From: Clostridiales bacterium
GTDB lineage: Bacteria > Bacillota > Clostridia > Saccharofermentanales > Saccharofermentanaceae
NCBI GenBank assembly: GCA_017551865.1
Contig: JAFZKB010000020.1
Span: forward strand, 195,009 to 259,008
Direction: 5' to 3'
Length of the DNA stretch: 64,000 nt
The notes under the pieces are model-generated. The model had not been told where the DNA came from and ran no database searches. It saw nothing but the letters and a program-made list of their open reading frames with translations. Positions within the stretch are counted from its first letter, which is position 1. Each line of letters starts with the position of its first letter. A program made the translations under genes and the position numbers. This document shows positions 35,368 through 44,114 of the stretch, piece after piece.

Positions 35368-36807
35368 TCACATCAGTCTCCACGCCTTGGGGTAGAGATT
35401 CTTAAGAACGCCTCCTGTGACTTTGGCAAATCCTAAAGGAAGGTCTCCGCAGGCCACGATGATATATTCCCCGTTATCGAGGATCTCTGTTTCTTCTTCG
35501 TTTAACATAATGGTCTCGCAACGAAGATATCTGATCAGACGCTCGTCGGATCTAGAAAGAGAAAGGAACCGCGACGGCCGGATCTGCTGTTTTTTCAGTT
35601 CCAGCGCCAGAGCCTGGGACGGCAGGAAGTTCCTGCCCTTTCCTGTTTCCTTGATCTCGCCAGGGAAATCTCCCATCTTTACGACTTTTAAGCCGGAAAA
35701 GAGGCTCTCGCTTACGGGCAGCATGTGTACCTTATCCTTATGGAGGATAAAGTCTGTCCTGATCTTTTCCAGGTACGGACCTTGCGCTTCCTCCGTAAGA
35801 AGTCCGGTAATGAAATCCGAAAAGCACTCCTTTGCCTTCTGAAAGACGAACTGGCTCGACATGCGGTTCTTCTCCGTTTTTCTCGGATCTTCGGAAAGAT
35901 CCTCCCCCTGCCCCTTTTTTCGAAGGTGGACACAGAAATGTCCCTCGCCTTCGGTCCTATGGGGCCAGATGCGCATCATGCCCTCATCGTCATGGGAAAC
36001 ACCACAGAGATCCCTGTGCGGGACGATCTCGTAGTTGCTGTGGTTTTGAAGGAACGTATGGATCCGGTCTTCGTTTTCCGCTTCACCGAAAGTACAGGTG
36101 GAATAGACGATCGACCCGCCGGGAAGAAGCATCTCATCGGCATATTCGAGGATGCTTTCCTGGATCGGTACGCACGAAGCGGGACCGAATTTCTCCCAGC
36201 TTTTCGGCGCGAAAGGATCTCTTCGGAACATGCCTTCACCGGAGCAGGGCGCATCGATGATGATCCGGTCGAAAAAGGATCGGAACGTCTTTACCATGTT
36301 CTTCGGATCTTCGTTTAGGATCACGACATTACCCGCACCGCAGCGCTCAAGGTTTCTAAGGAGCGCACGCGATCTTTCGGCATTGATCTCATTGGCCACC
36401 AGAAGTCCTTCGCCCTTAAGATCTTCGGCGATACGGGTCGCTTTTCCGCCCGGTGCCGCACACATATCGAGAACGAATTCCCCGGGTCGGGTGCCTAAAA
36501 CAGAAGCCGGAAGCATCGCCGAAGGCTCCTGGATATAGTACGCGCCCGCGTGGTAGTACGGATCTTTTCCTAAAGAAAGATCCGGCGTATAAAATCCCCC
36601 GTCGCACCATGTGACGGGCTTTTCGGGAAGTTCCATATCCTTCATGTACTTTCCGTATTCGGAAGGATCCATCTTCAGTCGGTTCCAGCGGATGCCGTGG
36701 ACCGGTTCTTTTTCATAGGACGACCAGAAGGACGGCTCCTCATCGGACCGCCCCTGCTTAGTAAAATACTGATGCATCCTTTCGGTAAATTTCTCCGGCA
36801 GTTTCAT
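35368..36807 (-). CDS. RsmF-like rRNA (cytosine-C5)-methyltransferase
   Basis: The 479-residue protein is a NOL1/NOP2/Sun-type m5C methyltransferase using SAM. Visible are the SAM site DMCAAPGGKATRIAE (near residue 115), the catalytic pair PC in DAPCSGEGMFRRDPF and TC in YSTCTFGEAENED, and a C-terminal PUA-like end with LPLGFAKVTGGVLKNLYPK, which is the RsmF/YebU layout. It overlaps the M3 peptidase stop by four bases (ATGA). Confidence 0.92.
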   Translation of the reverse strand: MKLPEKFTERMHQYFTKQGRSDEEPSFWSSYEKEPVHGIRWNRLKMDPSEYGKYMKDMELPEKPVTWCDGGFYTPDLSLGKDPYYHAGAYYIQEPSAMLPASVLGTRPGEFVLDMCAAPGGKATRIAEDLKGEGLLVANEINAERSRALLRNLERCGAGNVVILNEDPKNMVKTFRSFFDRIIIDAPCSGEGMFRRDPFAPKSWEKFGPASCVPIQESILEYADEMLLPGGSIVYSTCTFGEAENEDRIHTFLQNHSNYEIVPHRDLCGVSHDDEGMMRIWPHRTEGEGHFCVHLRKKGQGEDLSEDPRKTEKNRMSSQFVFQKAKECFSDFITGLLTEEAQGPYLEKIRTDFILHKDKVHMLPVSESLFSGLKVVKMGDFPGEIKETGKGRNFLPSQALALELKKQQIRPSRFLSLSRSDERLIRYLRCETIMLNEEETEILDNGEYIIVACGDLPLGFAKVTGGVLKNLYPKAWRLM

Positions 36808-38507
36808 AGATCGAGATAATCACACACCTGATAGGCAAGTTTCTTCATGACATCGAGCGAGAACGGTGATTCAAGGCCCGCAGATTCGACCAGGTCGATC
36901 AGGGTCTTCGTGCCGCCCGCCGCACAGAGGTGTTCATAGATGGTCATGGCCTTTTTCCTGTTTCTTCTGGAGATACTCCAGATCTGCAGTGCACAGACCT
37001 GCGCGAGGCAGTAATCGATATAGTAGAACGGAGACGTGAAGATATGCTCCTTCTTCATCCAGGCGCCGCCGAGTTCATAGAACTCATCGCCGTCATAGTC
37101 GATATCTGGCTGGTACTTCTTCTCCAGCTCCCTCCAGGCCGTATGGCGTTCCGCCGGGGTCATGTCGGGATTCGAATATACCACATGCTGGAATTCATCC
37201 ACGAGACAGCCGTAAGGCAGGAACAGGAGAGCCAATGTCATGTGCTGCTGGCGGTAAGCGTCCGCAGCCTCGCCGAAGAACATCTCCATATACGGATATG
37301 TCATATATTCCATCGCCGTCGAATGGATCTCGCAGGCCTCAAGGGTCGGCGACAGGCACTCGATAAACTGAGAAGAATCGATGCTCCGAAGCGCCGCATA
37401 CGCGTGGCCCGATTCATGAACGAGCGTCGCGATATCGTCGGCCGTGTGGTTGGCGTTCATGAGGATATACGGGATGCCGTAGTCCAGAAGGCTGGCGCAG
37501 TAGCCGCCCGTGGCTTTATTCTGCCGCGAGAAAAGATCCATAAAGTCGTGCTCGCCGAGTACCTGGAAGAAGCTCGGATCCTTTGAGAACATCTTCCCGA
37601 ACATCTTACTGCCTTTGGAAAAGTATTCTTCCTGCGGGATATTCGGTGTCGGATTTCCATGCACGAAAAGACACGGCAGATCGTAATAAAGGAGCTTTTC
37701 GACATCCAGGCGGTTCTTCTGAAGGCGGCGGATCTCCGATGTGATCGGCACGATATACTTCACGACATTATCGCGGAAGACCTTGACCTTTTCCGGATCG
37801 TAGTCATATCTCTCCATACGCTTGTAGCCGAGTTCGACGAAATCGGAAAAACCCAGTTTCTTCGCAATTGTCGTACGGATCCGGACCATGTTGTCATAGA
37901 TCTCGTCAAACTTTTCCTTCTGACCCGAAAAATAGTCGGAAACGGCCTTATGGGCTTTCTTTCGGACTTCTCTGTCTGTGGACTCGAGATAAGGTGTCAT
38001 GGTGGAGATCGTCTGATGCTTCCCTTTAAAAAGGATGTCCGCTTCAGAGAGTATCTGGCTGTATTCCGTTTCGAGCGTACTCTCCTCGGCCAGATCATCT
38101 AATACCTCGGAGCTTACGATCTCGCGCTGGTTCTGGGTCTTACGGAAGATCATGGGACCGAAGCGTTCTTCGAGCTCCTCGCGGATCTCCGAGTGCAGAA
38201 GCGCCGTATATACACCGGCAGAAAGATCGGAAATGATCGGATAGTTCTCATCGAAGAACTCCATCTCATCGTTCCAGAACGGATCGGAAGTGTCTAAGTC
38301 GTGACGGATCATGCAGAGCGTATAGGCGGTGTCAAAAGCACTCATTTCGCGCTGGAAGCCCATGATGGCATTCTCCACGACATCCGCATCTCTGGCCGCC
38401 ATGAGCTTAAGTCTCGTACTCATGGCGCATTCACGGAACTTATCTACCGAAGGACGGGAATACTCGATCTCCGAAAACTTCGGCATCTTCATATTATCTT
38501 CCGACAT
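36804..38507 (-). CDS. M3 family oligoendopeptidase
   Basis: The 567-residue zinc peptidase has the HEXXH motif in ATLVHESGHAYAALRS (near residue 370) and the third ligand downstream in LEACEIHSTAMEYM. It matches the M3 oligoendopeptidase F-like families, which cut short peptides in the cytoplasm; no signal peptide is present. Start at 38507 follows GAGGTTAGTC. It overlaps the methyltransferase start. Confidence 0.92.
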   Translation of the reverse strand: MSEDNMKMPKFSEIEYSRPSVDKFRECAMSTRLKLMAARDADVVENAIMGFQREMSAFDTAYTLCMIRHDLDTSDPFWNDEMEFFDENYPIISDLSAGVYTALLHSEIREELEERFGPMIFRKTQNQREIVSSEVLDDLAEESTLETEYSQILSEADILFKGKHQTISTMTPYLESTDREVRKKAHKAVSDYFSGQKEKFDEIYDNMVRIRTTIAKKLGFSDFVELGYKRMERYDYDPEKVKVFRDNVVKYIVPITSEIRRLQKNRLDVEKLLYYDLPCLFVHGNPTPNIPQEEYFSKGSKMFGKMFSKDPSFFQVLGEHDFMDLFSRQNKATGGYCASLLDYGIPYILMNANHTADDIATLVHESGHAYAALRSIDSSQFIECLSPTLEACEIHSTAMEYMTYPYMEMFFGEAADAYRQQHMTLALLFLPYGCLVDEFQHVVYSNPDMTPAERHTAWRELEKKYQPDIDYDGDEFYELGGAWMKKEHIFTSPFYYIDYCLAQVCALQIWSISRRNRKKAMTIYEHLCAAGGTKTLIDLVESAGLESPFSLDVMKKLAYQVCDYLDL

Positions 38508-38528
38508 GACTAACCTCGATTCTATCCC

Positions 38529-40262
38529 TTACATCTGTTCGACCACGGAAATGCCGAGGAGGTAGGTACCTGCCTCGATGGCATCGCAGACCGCCTCACA
38601 GAGCGCAAGACGAGCGGTCTTCTTCTCATTATCGTCACCGCCCAGGATCGAGCAGTTGTTATAGAAACGGTTAAAGGCACGTGCGATGCCGCTGACGGCA
38701 CGGGAGACCATGAACGGCTCATTGGAAGAAGCGGCCTTTCGGATCGCTTCCGGAAGATCTCCGAGCGCCTTGACACAGGCAAACTCCTCGTCCCCGTCAA
38801 GCTTGGTGAGAAGATCTGAACCGGCCTTTTCCGGCAGGAAGCCCTGATCGGCTGCTTTCCTTAAGATGGAACGCGTACGTGCGTATGTATAGATGAGGTA
38901 AGGTGCAGTATCACCTTCGAAGTCGAGCATCGTATCCCATGAGAAGACGATATCTCTTTCTCTTCCGGCTTTAACGTAAGTGTAGATCACGGCACCGAGA
39001 CCGACTTTCTCGGCGATATCGCGAAGTTCTTCGTCAGAAAGATCGGAATTTCTCGCCTCGGCATTCGCCTTGATAAGTTCATAGGTCTTTGCGACACTCT
39101 CGTCGAGGAGCTCCTCGAGAAGCACGATATTTCCGTCACGGGTCGAGAACTTCATGTTCTGGAACTTTACAAGACCGAAGCCGACGTGCTCGCACTTGTC
39201 GGCGCACTCGTAACCGGCTTTCTTCAGCGTGGAGAATACCTGCTTGAAGTGCAGAGCCTGCGGGATACCTACAACATAGATGTTCTTATCGAAGTGATAA
39301 TTCTCATCACGATAGAGGATCGCCGCGATATCACGGGTACCGTAGATCGTCGTTCCGTCACTCTTTAAAATGATGCACGGCGGAACACCAAACTCCTCAA
39401 GATCAACGACCTGTGCGCCGTCACTTTCGACGAGGAGGTTCTTCTCCTTGAGCATGCTGACAACCTGATCGGCCATCTTTGCGTAGTAGGACTCGCCGTT
39501 ATAGTTATCGAAGGTCACGCCCATTCTCTTATAGAGCTGCTCGAATACGATGAGAGACATATCGCGGAACTTCTGCCACAGCGAGACTTCCTCTTCGCAG
39601 CCATCTTCGAGGCGCTTGAAGTTCTCGCGGGCGGACGTCGTCAGTTCCGGATCGTTCTTCTCTTCTTCATGGAACTTGACATAGATACGCAAAAGCTCGG
39701 TGATCGGATCTTTTTCCAGAGCTTCCTCATCGCCCCATAGACGGTATGCCGTGATGAGTTTTCCGAACTGGGTGCCGTAGTCGCCTAAGTGGTTCATGCG
39801 TACGACATTATAGCCGAGTTTTTCATATATGCGGGAAAGAGAGTGTCCGAGGATCGTAGTAAATGCGTGGCCGACGTGGAAAGGCTTGGCAATGTTCGGC
39901 GAGGAAAACTCGACGATGACAGTCTTCCCGGCGCCTTCATCGGACTTTCCGTATTCTGTGCCCTTACTTAAGATGTCACTTACGATCTCTTTGGAAAAAG
40001 CACCGCGGTCCACAAAGAAGTTCAGGTACGGTCCCTTCGCCTCTACCTTCGATAGCCAGGAAGCGGAAAGCTTCTCAGAGCCCGAAAGCTCGGAAGCGAT
40101 CATATTCGGAGCTTTATGCATCGTCTTGGCGAGCATGAAGCACGGGAACGCGAAATCACCCATATCTTCCTGCGGCGGAATCTCCAGCAGGCGGTTCACC
40201 TGCTCGAGCTCTAAGCCCGTAATTTCCGATACTTTTTCCGCCACGGCACATCTAAAATCCAT
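38529..40262 (-). CDS. argS: arginyl-tRNA synthetase
   Basis: The 577-residue class I synthetase contains the HIGH-like PNIAKPFHVGHAFTT (near residue 125), the ArgS N-terminal Add-1 domain and a C-terminal DALR anticodon-binding domain with TYLLGISVVEQM at the end. The KMSKS-like position reads MKFSTRDGNIVLLEELL, typical of ArgS. The ATG at 40262 follows GAGGTGTTTTGAAC; the TTG two codons earlier is inside the spacing. First gene of the run that ends at hom. Confidence 0.97.
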   Translation of the reverse strand: MDFRCAVAEKVSEITGLELEQVNRLLEIPPQEDMGDFAFPCFMLAKTMHKAPNMIASELSGSEKLSASWLSKVEAKGPYLNFFVDRGAFSKEIVSDILSKGTEYGKSDEGAGKTVIVEFSSPNIAKPFHVGHAFTTILGHSLSRIYEKLGYNVVRMNHLGDYGTQFGKLITAYRLWGDEEALEKDPITELLRIYVKFHEEEKNDPELTTSARENFKRLEDGCEEEVSLWQKFRDMSLIVFEQLYKRMGVTFDNYNGESYYAKMADQVVSMLKEKNLLVESDGAQVVDLEEFGVPPCIILKSDGTTIYGTRDIAAILYRDENYHFDKNIYVVGIPQALHFKQVFSTLKKAGYECADKCEHVGFGLVKFQNMKFSTRDGNIVLLEELLDESVAKTYELIKANAEARNSDLSDEELRDIAEKVGLGAVIYTYVKAGRERDIVFSWDTMLDFEGDTAPYLIYTYARTRSILRKAADQGFLPEKAGSDLLTKLDGDEEFACVKALGDLPEAIRKAASSNEPFMVSRAVSGIARAFNRFYNNCSILGGDDNEKKTARLALCEAVCDAIEAGTYLLGISVVEQM

Positions 40263-40333
40263 GTTCAAAACACCTCTTTATTTCTTCTCTTCTTTTCTTT
40301 TCAATGACATTCGTCCGTATATTATACTATATA

Positions 40334-40348
40334 ATCACAATTTGTGAT
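40334..40348. promoter_or_regulatory. 15-bp palindrome in the argS/MraY-like divergent promoter region
   Basis: ATCACAA-T-TTGTGAT is an exact inverted repeat in the 132-base gap between argS and the divergently read transferase. A TATAAT on the minus strand (40321-40326) and a TATGAT on the plus strand flank it. It may be an operator; the binding protein is unknown. Confidence 0.5.
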
Positions 40349-40394
40349 ATGATAAGGTCTAATTTGAGATAGAAGATCAGGAGGGGACTTCTTC

Positions 40395-41351
40395 TTGTTT
40401 GCATATTTGATTCCAAATAGATACATCTATCTGATCGGGCCGATCGTGACCCTGATCTTTACTTTTATATCGATCAGGCTTCAGAATAAGAAGCTTCCGT
40501 CCGACGGAGGCAGAGCTTTTGCCGTAGATGGAGCTTCCGCGAAGGGTAAGCCGACATCTGCCGGCATCATCTTCATCTCCTGTCTCTTTGTAGGCGTGGG
40601 TCTTTTTTCCGAGGTCACCTGGCAGTACGCCCTTCTCTATCTTTGTGCGATGCTGGCCATGGTCTGCGGATACCTCGACGATAAGAATCCATGGTCCGCG
40701 ACGAAAAAGGGCCTTACCGATGTTGTGATCGCACTTGCTTCCGGTACCCTTGCGTCCTTCATCTTCCCTAGGACCGTCGATATCTTCATCCTCGACCTCA
40801 ATTTCACAGTCCCGCAGCCGCTATATATCTTCCTTGCGGCCTGCCTCGTATGGGCTTCCATCAACTTCACGAATGCCTCTGACGGCGTGGACGGCCTCTG
40901 CGGAAACCTCACCATGGTCTCTACCGTCACCTACTTTGTCATGACCATTATGACGAAGCGCGTTTCCATGATGAACAACGTCATGCTTTACCTCTGTGTC
41001 GTCCTGATCGTGTACCTGTGGTACAACTGCCATCCGAGCACGATGCTCATGGGTGACTCCGGCTCTCAGGCAATCGGTGTGTTCCTGGCCTTCTTCGCGA
41101 TGGCATCGGGAAATCCGTTCTCATATCTCATCATCTGCCTGCCGATGGTCTTAGACGGTGGTTCTTCCCTGTTTAAGCTTCTGGTGTGCCGCGTGACAAA
41201 GAAGAAGTTCATGAGTAGAATCCGTACCCCGCTTCACGACCACTGCCGTAAGGAATGGTCCTGGGCCAATCAGATGGTCACAGAAAGATTCACCCTCATT
41301 CACTTAATGATCGAGGGTGCCTATCTTCTGATATTATATTTTTCTCTCTGA
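40395..41351 (+). CDS. MraY-like phospho-sugar transferase
   Basis: The 318-residue protein has about ten membrane helices and the motifs of polyprenyl-phosphate N-acetylhexosamine phosphate transferases: GKPTSAG, GYLDDK (DDxxK), NFTNASDGVDGL, MGDSGSQAIG and the His cluster RTPLHDHCRKEWSW. The last motif is close to MraY, which makes lipid I, rather than to WecA/TagO. The TTG start at 40395 follows AGGAGGGGACTTCTTC. It is monocistronic and away from other mur genes, so it may be a second MraY or a specialised relative. Confidence 0.85.
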   Translation: MFAYLIPNRYIYLIGPIVTLIFTFISIRLQNKKLPSDGGRAFAVDGASAKGKPTSAGIIFISCLFVGVGLFSEVTWQYALLYLCAMLAMVCGYLDDKNPWSATKKGLTDVVIALASGTLASFIFPRTVDIFILDLNFTVPQPLYIFLAACLVWASINFTNASDGVDGLCGNLTMVSTVTYFVMTIMTKRVSMMNNVMLYLCVVLIVYLWYNCHPSTMLMGDSGSQAIGVFLAFFAMASGNPFSYLIICLPMVLDGGSSLFKLLVCRVTKKKFMSRIRTPLHDHCRKEWSWANQMVTERFTLIHLMIEGAYLLILYFSL

Positions 41352-41372
41352 TACTTTTTGAAAAGAACCGGT

Positions 41373-42191
41373 TTAGAAGTCAAAATCCAGGAAGTCATCA
41401 TCGACAGACTCGGAGGTATCTGCACGCAGATCCATCTCTTCCGTATAGTCTTCCTTGAGGATCGTCTCCTTAAACTCTTCCTTCTTCTTGACCGGACGGT
41501 ATTTCATCGCATCTTCGGCGAACGGATTCATCGCGATCTCGGATATATCCTTTGGCGCTTCCACCGAAGATTCCGCAGCAACTGCCGGTTCTTCGGCTTT
41601 AGCAGATACTTCAGTCTTTGACGGTTCTTGCTTCGGCGCTGTTTCTGCGGAAGCATCTTCAGTCGCAGATCCTTCGGACTTTCCAAAATCCGGCTGCTTT
41701 ATAGAATCTATGCTCGGCAGCTGGAACAGCGCATCGAGGGCAGATGTATCATTCTTCTTAATCGCAGCAGCCGCTTCCGCCTCAGCATCTTTTCTGGCCT
41801 GGGCCTTATCCTTGGCCGCCTGGATCGCCTTTTTCTTCTCTTCATCAGCGATTTTCTGCTCTTCCTGAGCTTTTGCCTGAGCCGCTTCCTCACGCTCACG
41901 GCAAAGACGCCGCAACTCCTCTGCACGCTGAAGTTCTTTCTCCTTGGCACGCCGGATTTCCGCATCCGCGACATCCTGACCCATCTGCTGAAGTTCCTTA
42001 AGATCCGGTGAAAGATCGGCTTTCTTCGCCAGCTCTTTGATGCCCGGCTTCTTTTCAGGATCTTTTGCGACCTCTAAAGGCTTCTCCGAAGGCGCAGTAA
42101 AGTCAGACGCCGCATCCAGGATCTCCTGCATGTTTGGAAGTCTGATCTTTGATTCAAACTTATATTTTTTCTCTTTCATACCGTCGCTCAT
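41373..42191 (-). CDS. acidic coiled-coil protein of the TerY-P set
   Basis: The 272-residue protein has no signal or membrane helix. Residues about 60-145 form a charged coiled coil (EIRRAKEKELQRAEELRRL, then repeated Lys/Ala/Glu), followed by an Ala/Ser/Glu-rich low-complexity stretch and a very acidic end (DTSESVDDDFLDFDF). It follows the PP2C gene by 15 bases and is last in the operon 45989 to 41373. It may be a substrate or scaffold of the kinase/phosphatase pair, which is inference. No family recognised. Confidence 0.75.
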   Translation of the reverse strand: MSDGMKEKKYKFESKIRLPNMQEILDAASDFTAPSEKPLEVAKDPEKKPGIKELAKKADLSPDLKELQQMGQDVADAEIRRAKEKELQRAEELRRLCREREEAAQAKAQEEQKIADEEKKKAIQAAKDKAQARKDAEAEAAAAIKKNDTSALDALFQLPSIDSIKQPDFGKSEGSATEDASAETAPKQEPSKTEVSAKAEEPAVAAESSVEAPKDISEIAMNPFAEDAMKYRPVKKKEEFKETILKEDYTEEMDLRADTSESVDDDFLDFDF

Positions 42192-42206
42192 GACTTATCC
42201 CCCAAA

Positions 42207-43346
42207 TCAGATCAACTGCAATATCAAGCCTACCGCTGTCGCGATAAAAGCACCGCTCATCAGAAGGAAAAGCCAAAGCGGAACCGTTTTTCCGCTCTTT
42301 TCCTCCGAAGGCAATGTAGTCTTCTCTTCTCCTTCTTCTTTTTTACTATTATCCCCTTGTGAGACTTTTACAGTCTCTTCTCCAGCCTGTTTTTTCTCCG
42401 AAGGCTCATCTTCGGAAACAGCCGCTTTGCAAATGTTTTCGACAGGTTTACCCGCGCTGATCGCGCTCAGGATCTCCTGTGCATGTTTTACCTTCGGGAC
42501 CCACTCCATCTGCACAGAACGGATCGTATCTTCGTGATTTCTGTCAAAGCGGTCCTTACTGTCATTTATAGCACTAAAGTCCGGAACTTTTGTATCCGGA
42601 AGGTAAAGGATACCGACAGATGCATCATCCGTATTCTGACCGGCACCGATGACAAATTCCTGGATCGTTTGAGAAAGCTCTTTCTCAGCCTCTTCTTTTC
42701 CCTTGGCGGCGAGCTCTGCAAGGCGTGCGACAACAGGTCTTATAAGCTGCGTAGAGGAATCATAGACCATCTCCTCCACACCATCTGTCATCAGGACAAA
42801 CGCGTGGGTATCGTCCGTCGTCGTACGGAGGAAACGAAGATATTCCTGTGCATTCGGGAACGTGATGAAATATGTGGACGAAGCGTTCTCTCCGTTGGCC
42901 GGAAGCGTCAGCGGCGAAATGCCGGAAGATGAGATCCTGCAGATCATGCCGTCACCGATATGCCCGGCCAATACGAGATCTCCTTTGACTGCCACGAAAA
43001 GAAGCGTACACGAAAGCCTCTCCAGGCCATCCAGCTGATGCTCAACAAGAAGATCCGCCATTGAGGAATGGACCGCAGTCACCAGAAGGCTTCGGGAAAT
43101 GCTCTCTCTGTTTTCGAAGTAAAAAGCATCGAAATGGTCACAAAGAAGATTCGCGATCGTATCGACTGCACACTTTGATCCGAAGCGGGCATGTGTATAC
43201 TTTGCTCCGCCGGCGCCGTCGGAAACGCATACGACGGAAACACCGTTTCTGGAAAGAGTGCAGGATGCATCCTCGCAGGGGGTGCCGCGATTTAGATGCT
43301 TATTCCCAATCAGAGATGTATTAACGAGTACGGGCTTCTCTCTCAT
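42207..43346 (-). CDS. PP2C-type protein phosphatase with C-terminal membrane anchor
   Basis: The 379-residue protein has a PP2C_2-type catalytic domain (residues about 1-250): VSDGAGGAKYTHARFGS, HIGDGMICRIS, LMTDGVEEMVYD and NTDDASVGIL provide the metal-binding Asp residues. A charged linker leads to one membrane helix (about 353-375). It should remove phosphate from Ser/Thr on proteins. It directly follows a vWA gene (three bases) and a kinase gene, matching the TerY-P triad described by Anantharaman, Iyer and Aravind. Confidence 0.88.
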   Translation of the reverse strand: MREKPVLVNTSLIGNKHLNRGTPCEDASCTLSRNGVSVVCVSDGAGGAKYTHARFGSKCAVDTIANLLCDHFDAFYFENRESISRSLLVTAVHSSMADLLVEHQLDGLERLSCTLLFVAVKGDLVLAGHIGDGMICRISSSGISPLTLPANGENASSTYFITFPNAQEYLRFLRTTTDDTHAFVLMTDGVEEMVYDSSTQLIRPVVARLAELAAKGKEEAEKELSQTIQEFVIGAGQNTDDASVGILYLPDTKVPDFSAINDSKDRFDRNHEDTIRSVQMEWVPKVKHAQEILSAISAGKPVENICKAAVSEDEPSEKKQAGEETVKVSQGDNSKKEEGEEKTTLPSEEKSGKTVPLWLFLLMSGAFIATAVGLILQLI

Positions 43347-43349
43347 GGA

Positions 43350-44090
43350 TCACTGGTTCTCCTGGATCGCCTTGAAGAAATCATCCATCGCGATGGAGTT
43401 GCCTTCCGGCTCAGTATTGAGACTATAAAGCGCATCGTTATTCATGCTGTTGGATACAACAGAAGACGAACTGGATCCGAGGAAAGCGAAAAGTTTACCA
43501 AACTGCGCGGTGCTGATAGAGATCGGCTTTTCGCGCTTGCCGGAAAGTCTCTGAAGCATCGGGAAGTCTGCACTGTTTCCGACACCGATATTGAATACAA
43601 CGAGCTTATCATTATCTTCGAGTTCACGAACAGCCTCGATCGCCTTTTCCATATTCTCCACGGCATTGTCGCCCTGCGGCGCACCGTCTGTAATGACGAC
43701 GAGCCACGGCTGGTAGTACTTGATACCCATTTCCTTGTAGCCTTCTTTTCGCGCATTTAAAAGCTCGAGGGCTGTTAGGATACCTTCACCGATTGGCGTC
43801 AGGCTCGTGGTCGCTGTAAGACGCGGGATAGAAGTGTCTTTTCCGGTCTTGCCGAAAGGCAGGAAGATATCGACAGATCCGCCGAAAGTAATAATCGCGA
43901 TATCCGCCGAGGACTTCGTCTCCTCATTTTCACGGATGGAAGCGAAGAAACTCTGCAGACCATCGTTTAACTGTTCGATCGGATATCCTGCCATAGAACC
44001 GCTGATATCCAGGCAGAAGCAGATCGGCAGGCGGCGTCTCGTGCTGCTGCCGAAATCCGATTTTGAAAAACCATTCGTTTCGTTGCTCAT
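43350..44090 (-). CDS. vWA domain protein (TerY-like)
   Basis: The 246-residue protein is a von Willebrand A domain with an intact metal-ion site: FCLDISGSMAGYP (DxSxS), a Thr in TATTSLTPIGEG and VVITDGAPQGD. Such cytoplasmic TerY-type proteins bind partners through the metal site and occur with a PP2C and a kinase. The start at 44090 follows AGGAGAAATAGT. Order kinase, vWA, PP2C is as in TerY-P triads. Confidence 0.9.
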   Translation of the reverse strand: MSNETNGFSKSDFGSSTRRRLPICFCLDISGSMAGYPIEQLNDGLQSFFASIRENEETKSSADIAIITFGGSVDIFLPFGKTGKDTSIPRLTATTSLTPIGEGILTALELLNARKEGYKEMGIKYYQPWLVVITDGAPQGDNAVENMEKAIEAVRELEDNDKLVVFNIGVGNSADFPMLQRLSGKREKPISISTAQFGKLFAFLGSSSSSVVSNSMNNDALYSLNTEPEGNSIAMDDFFKAIQENQ

Positions 44091-44114
44091 ACTATTTCTC
44101 CTCCAGGAAAAAAC

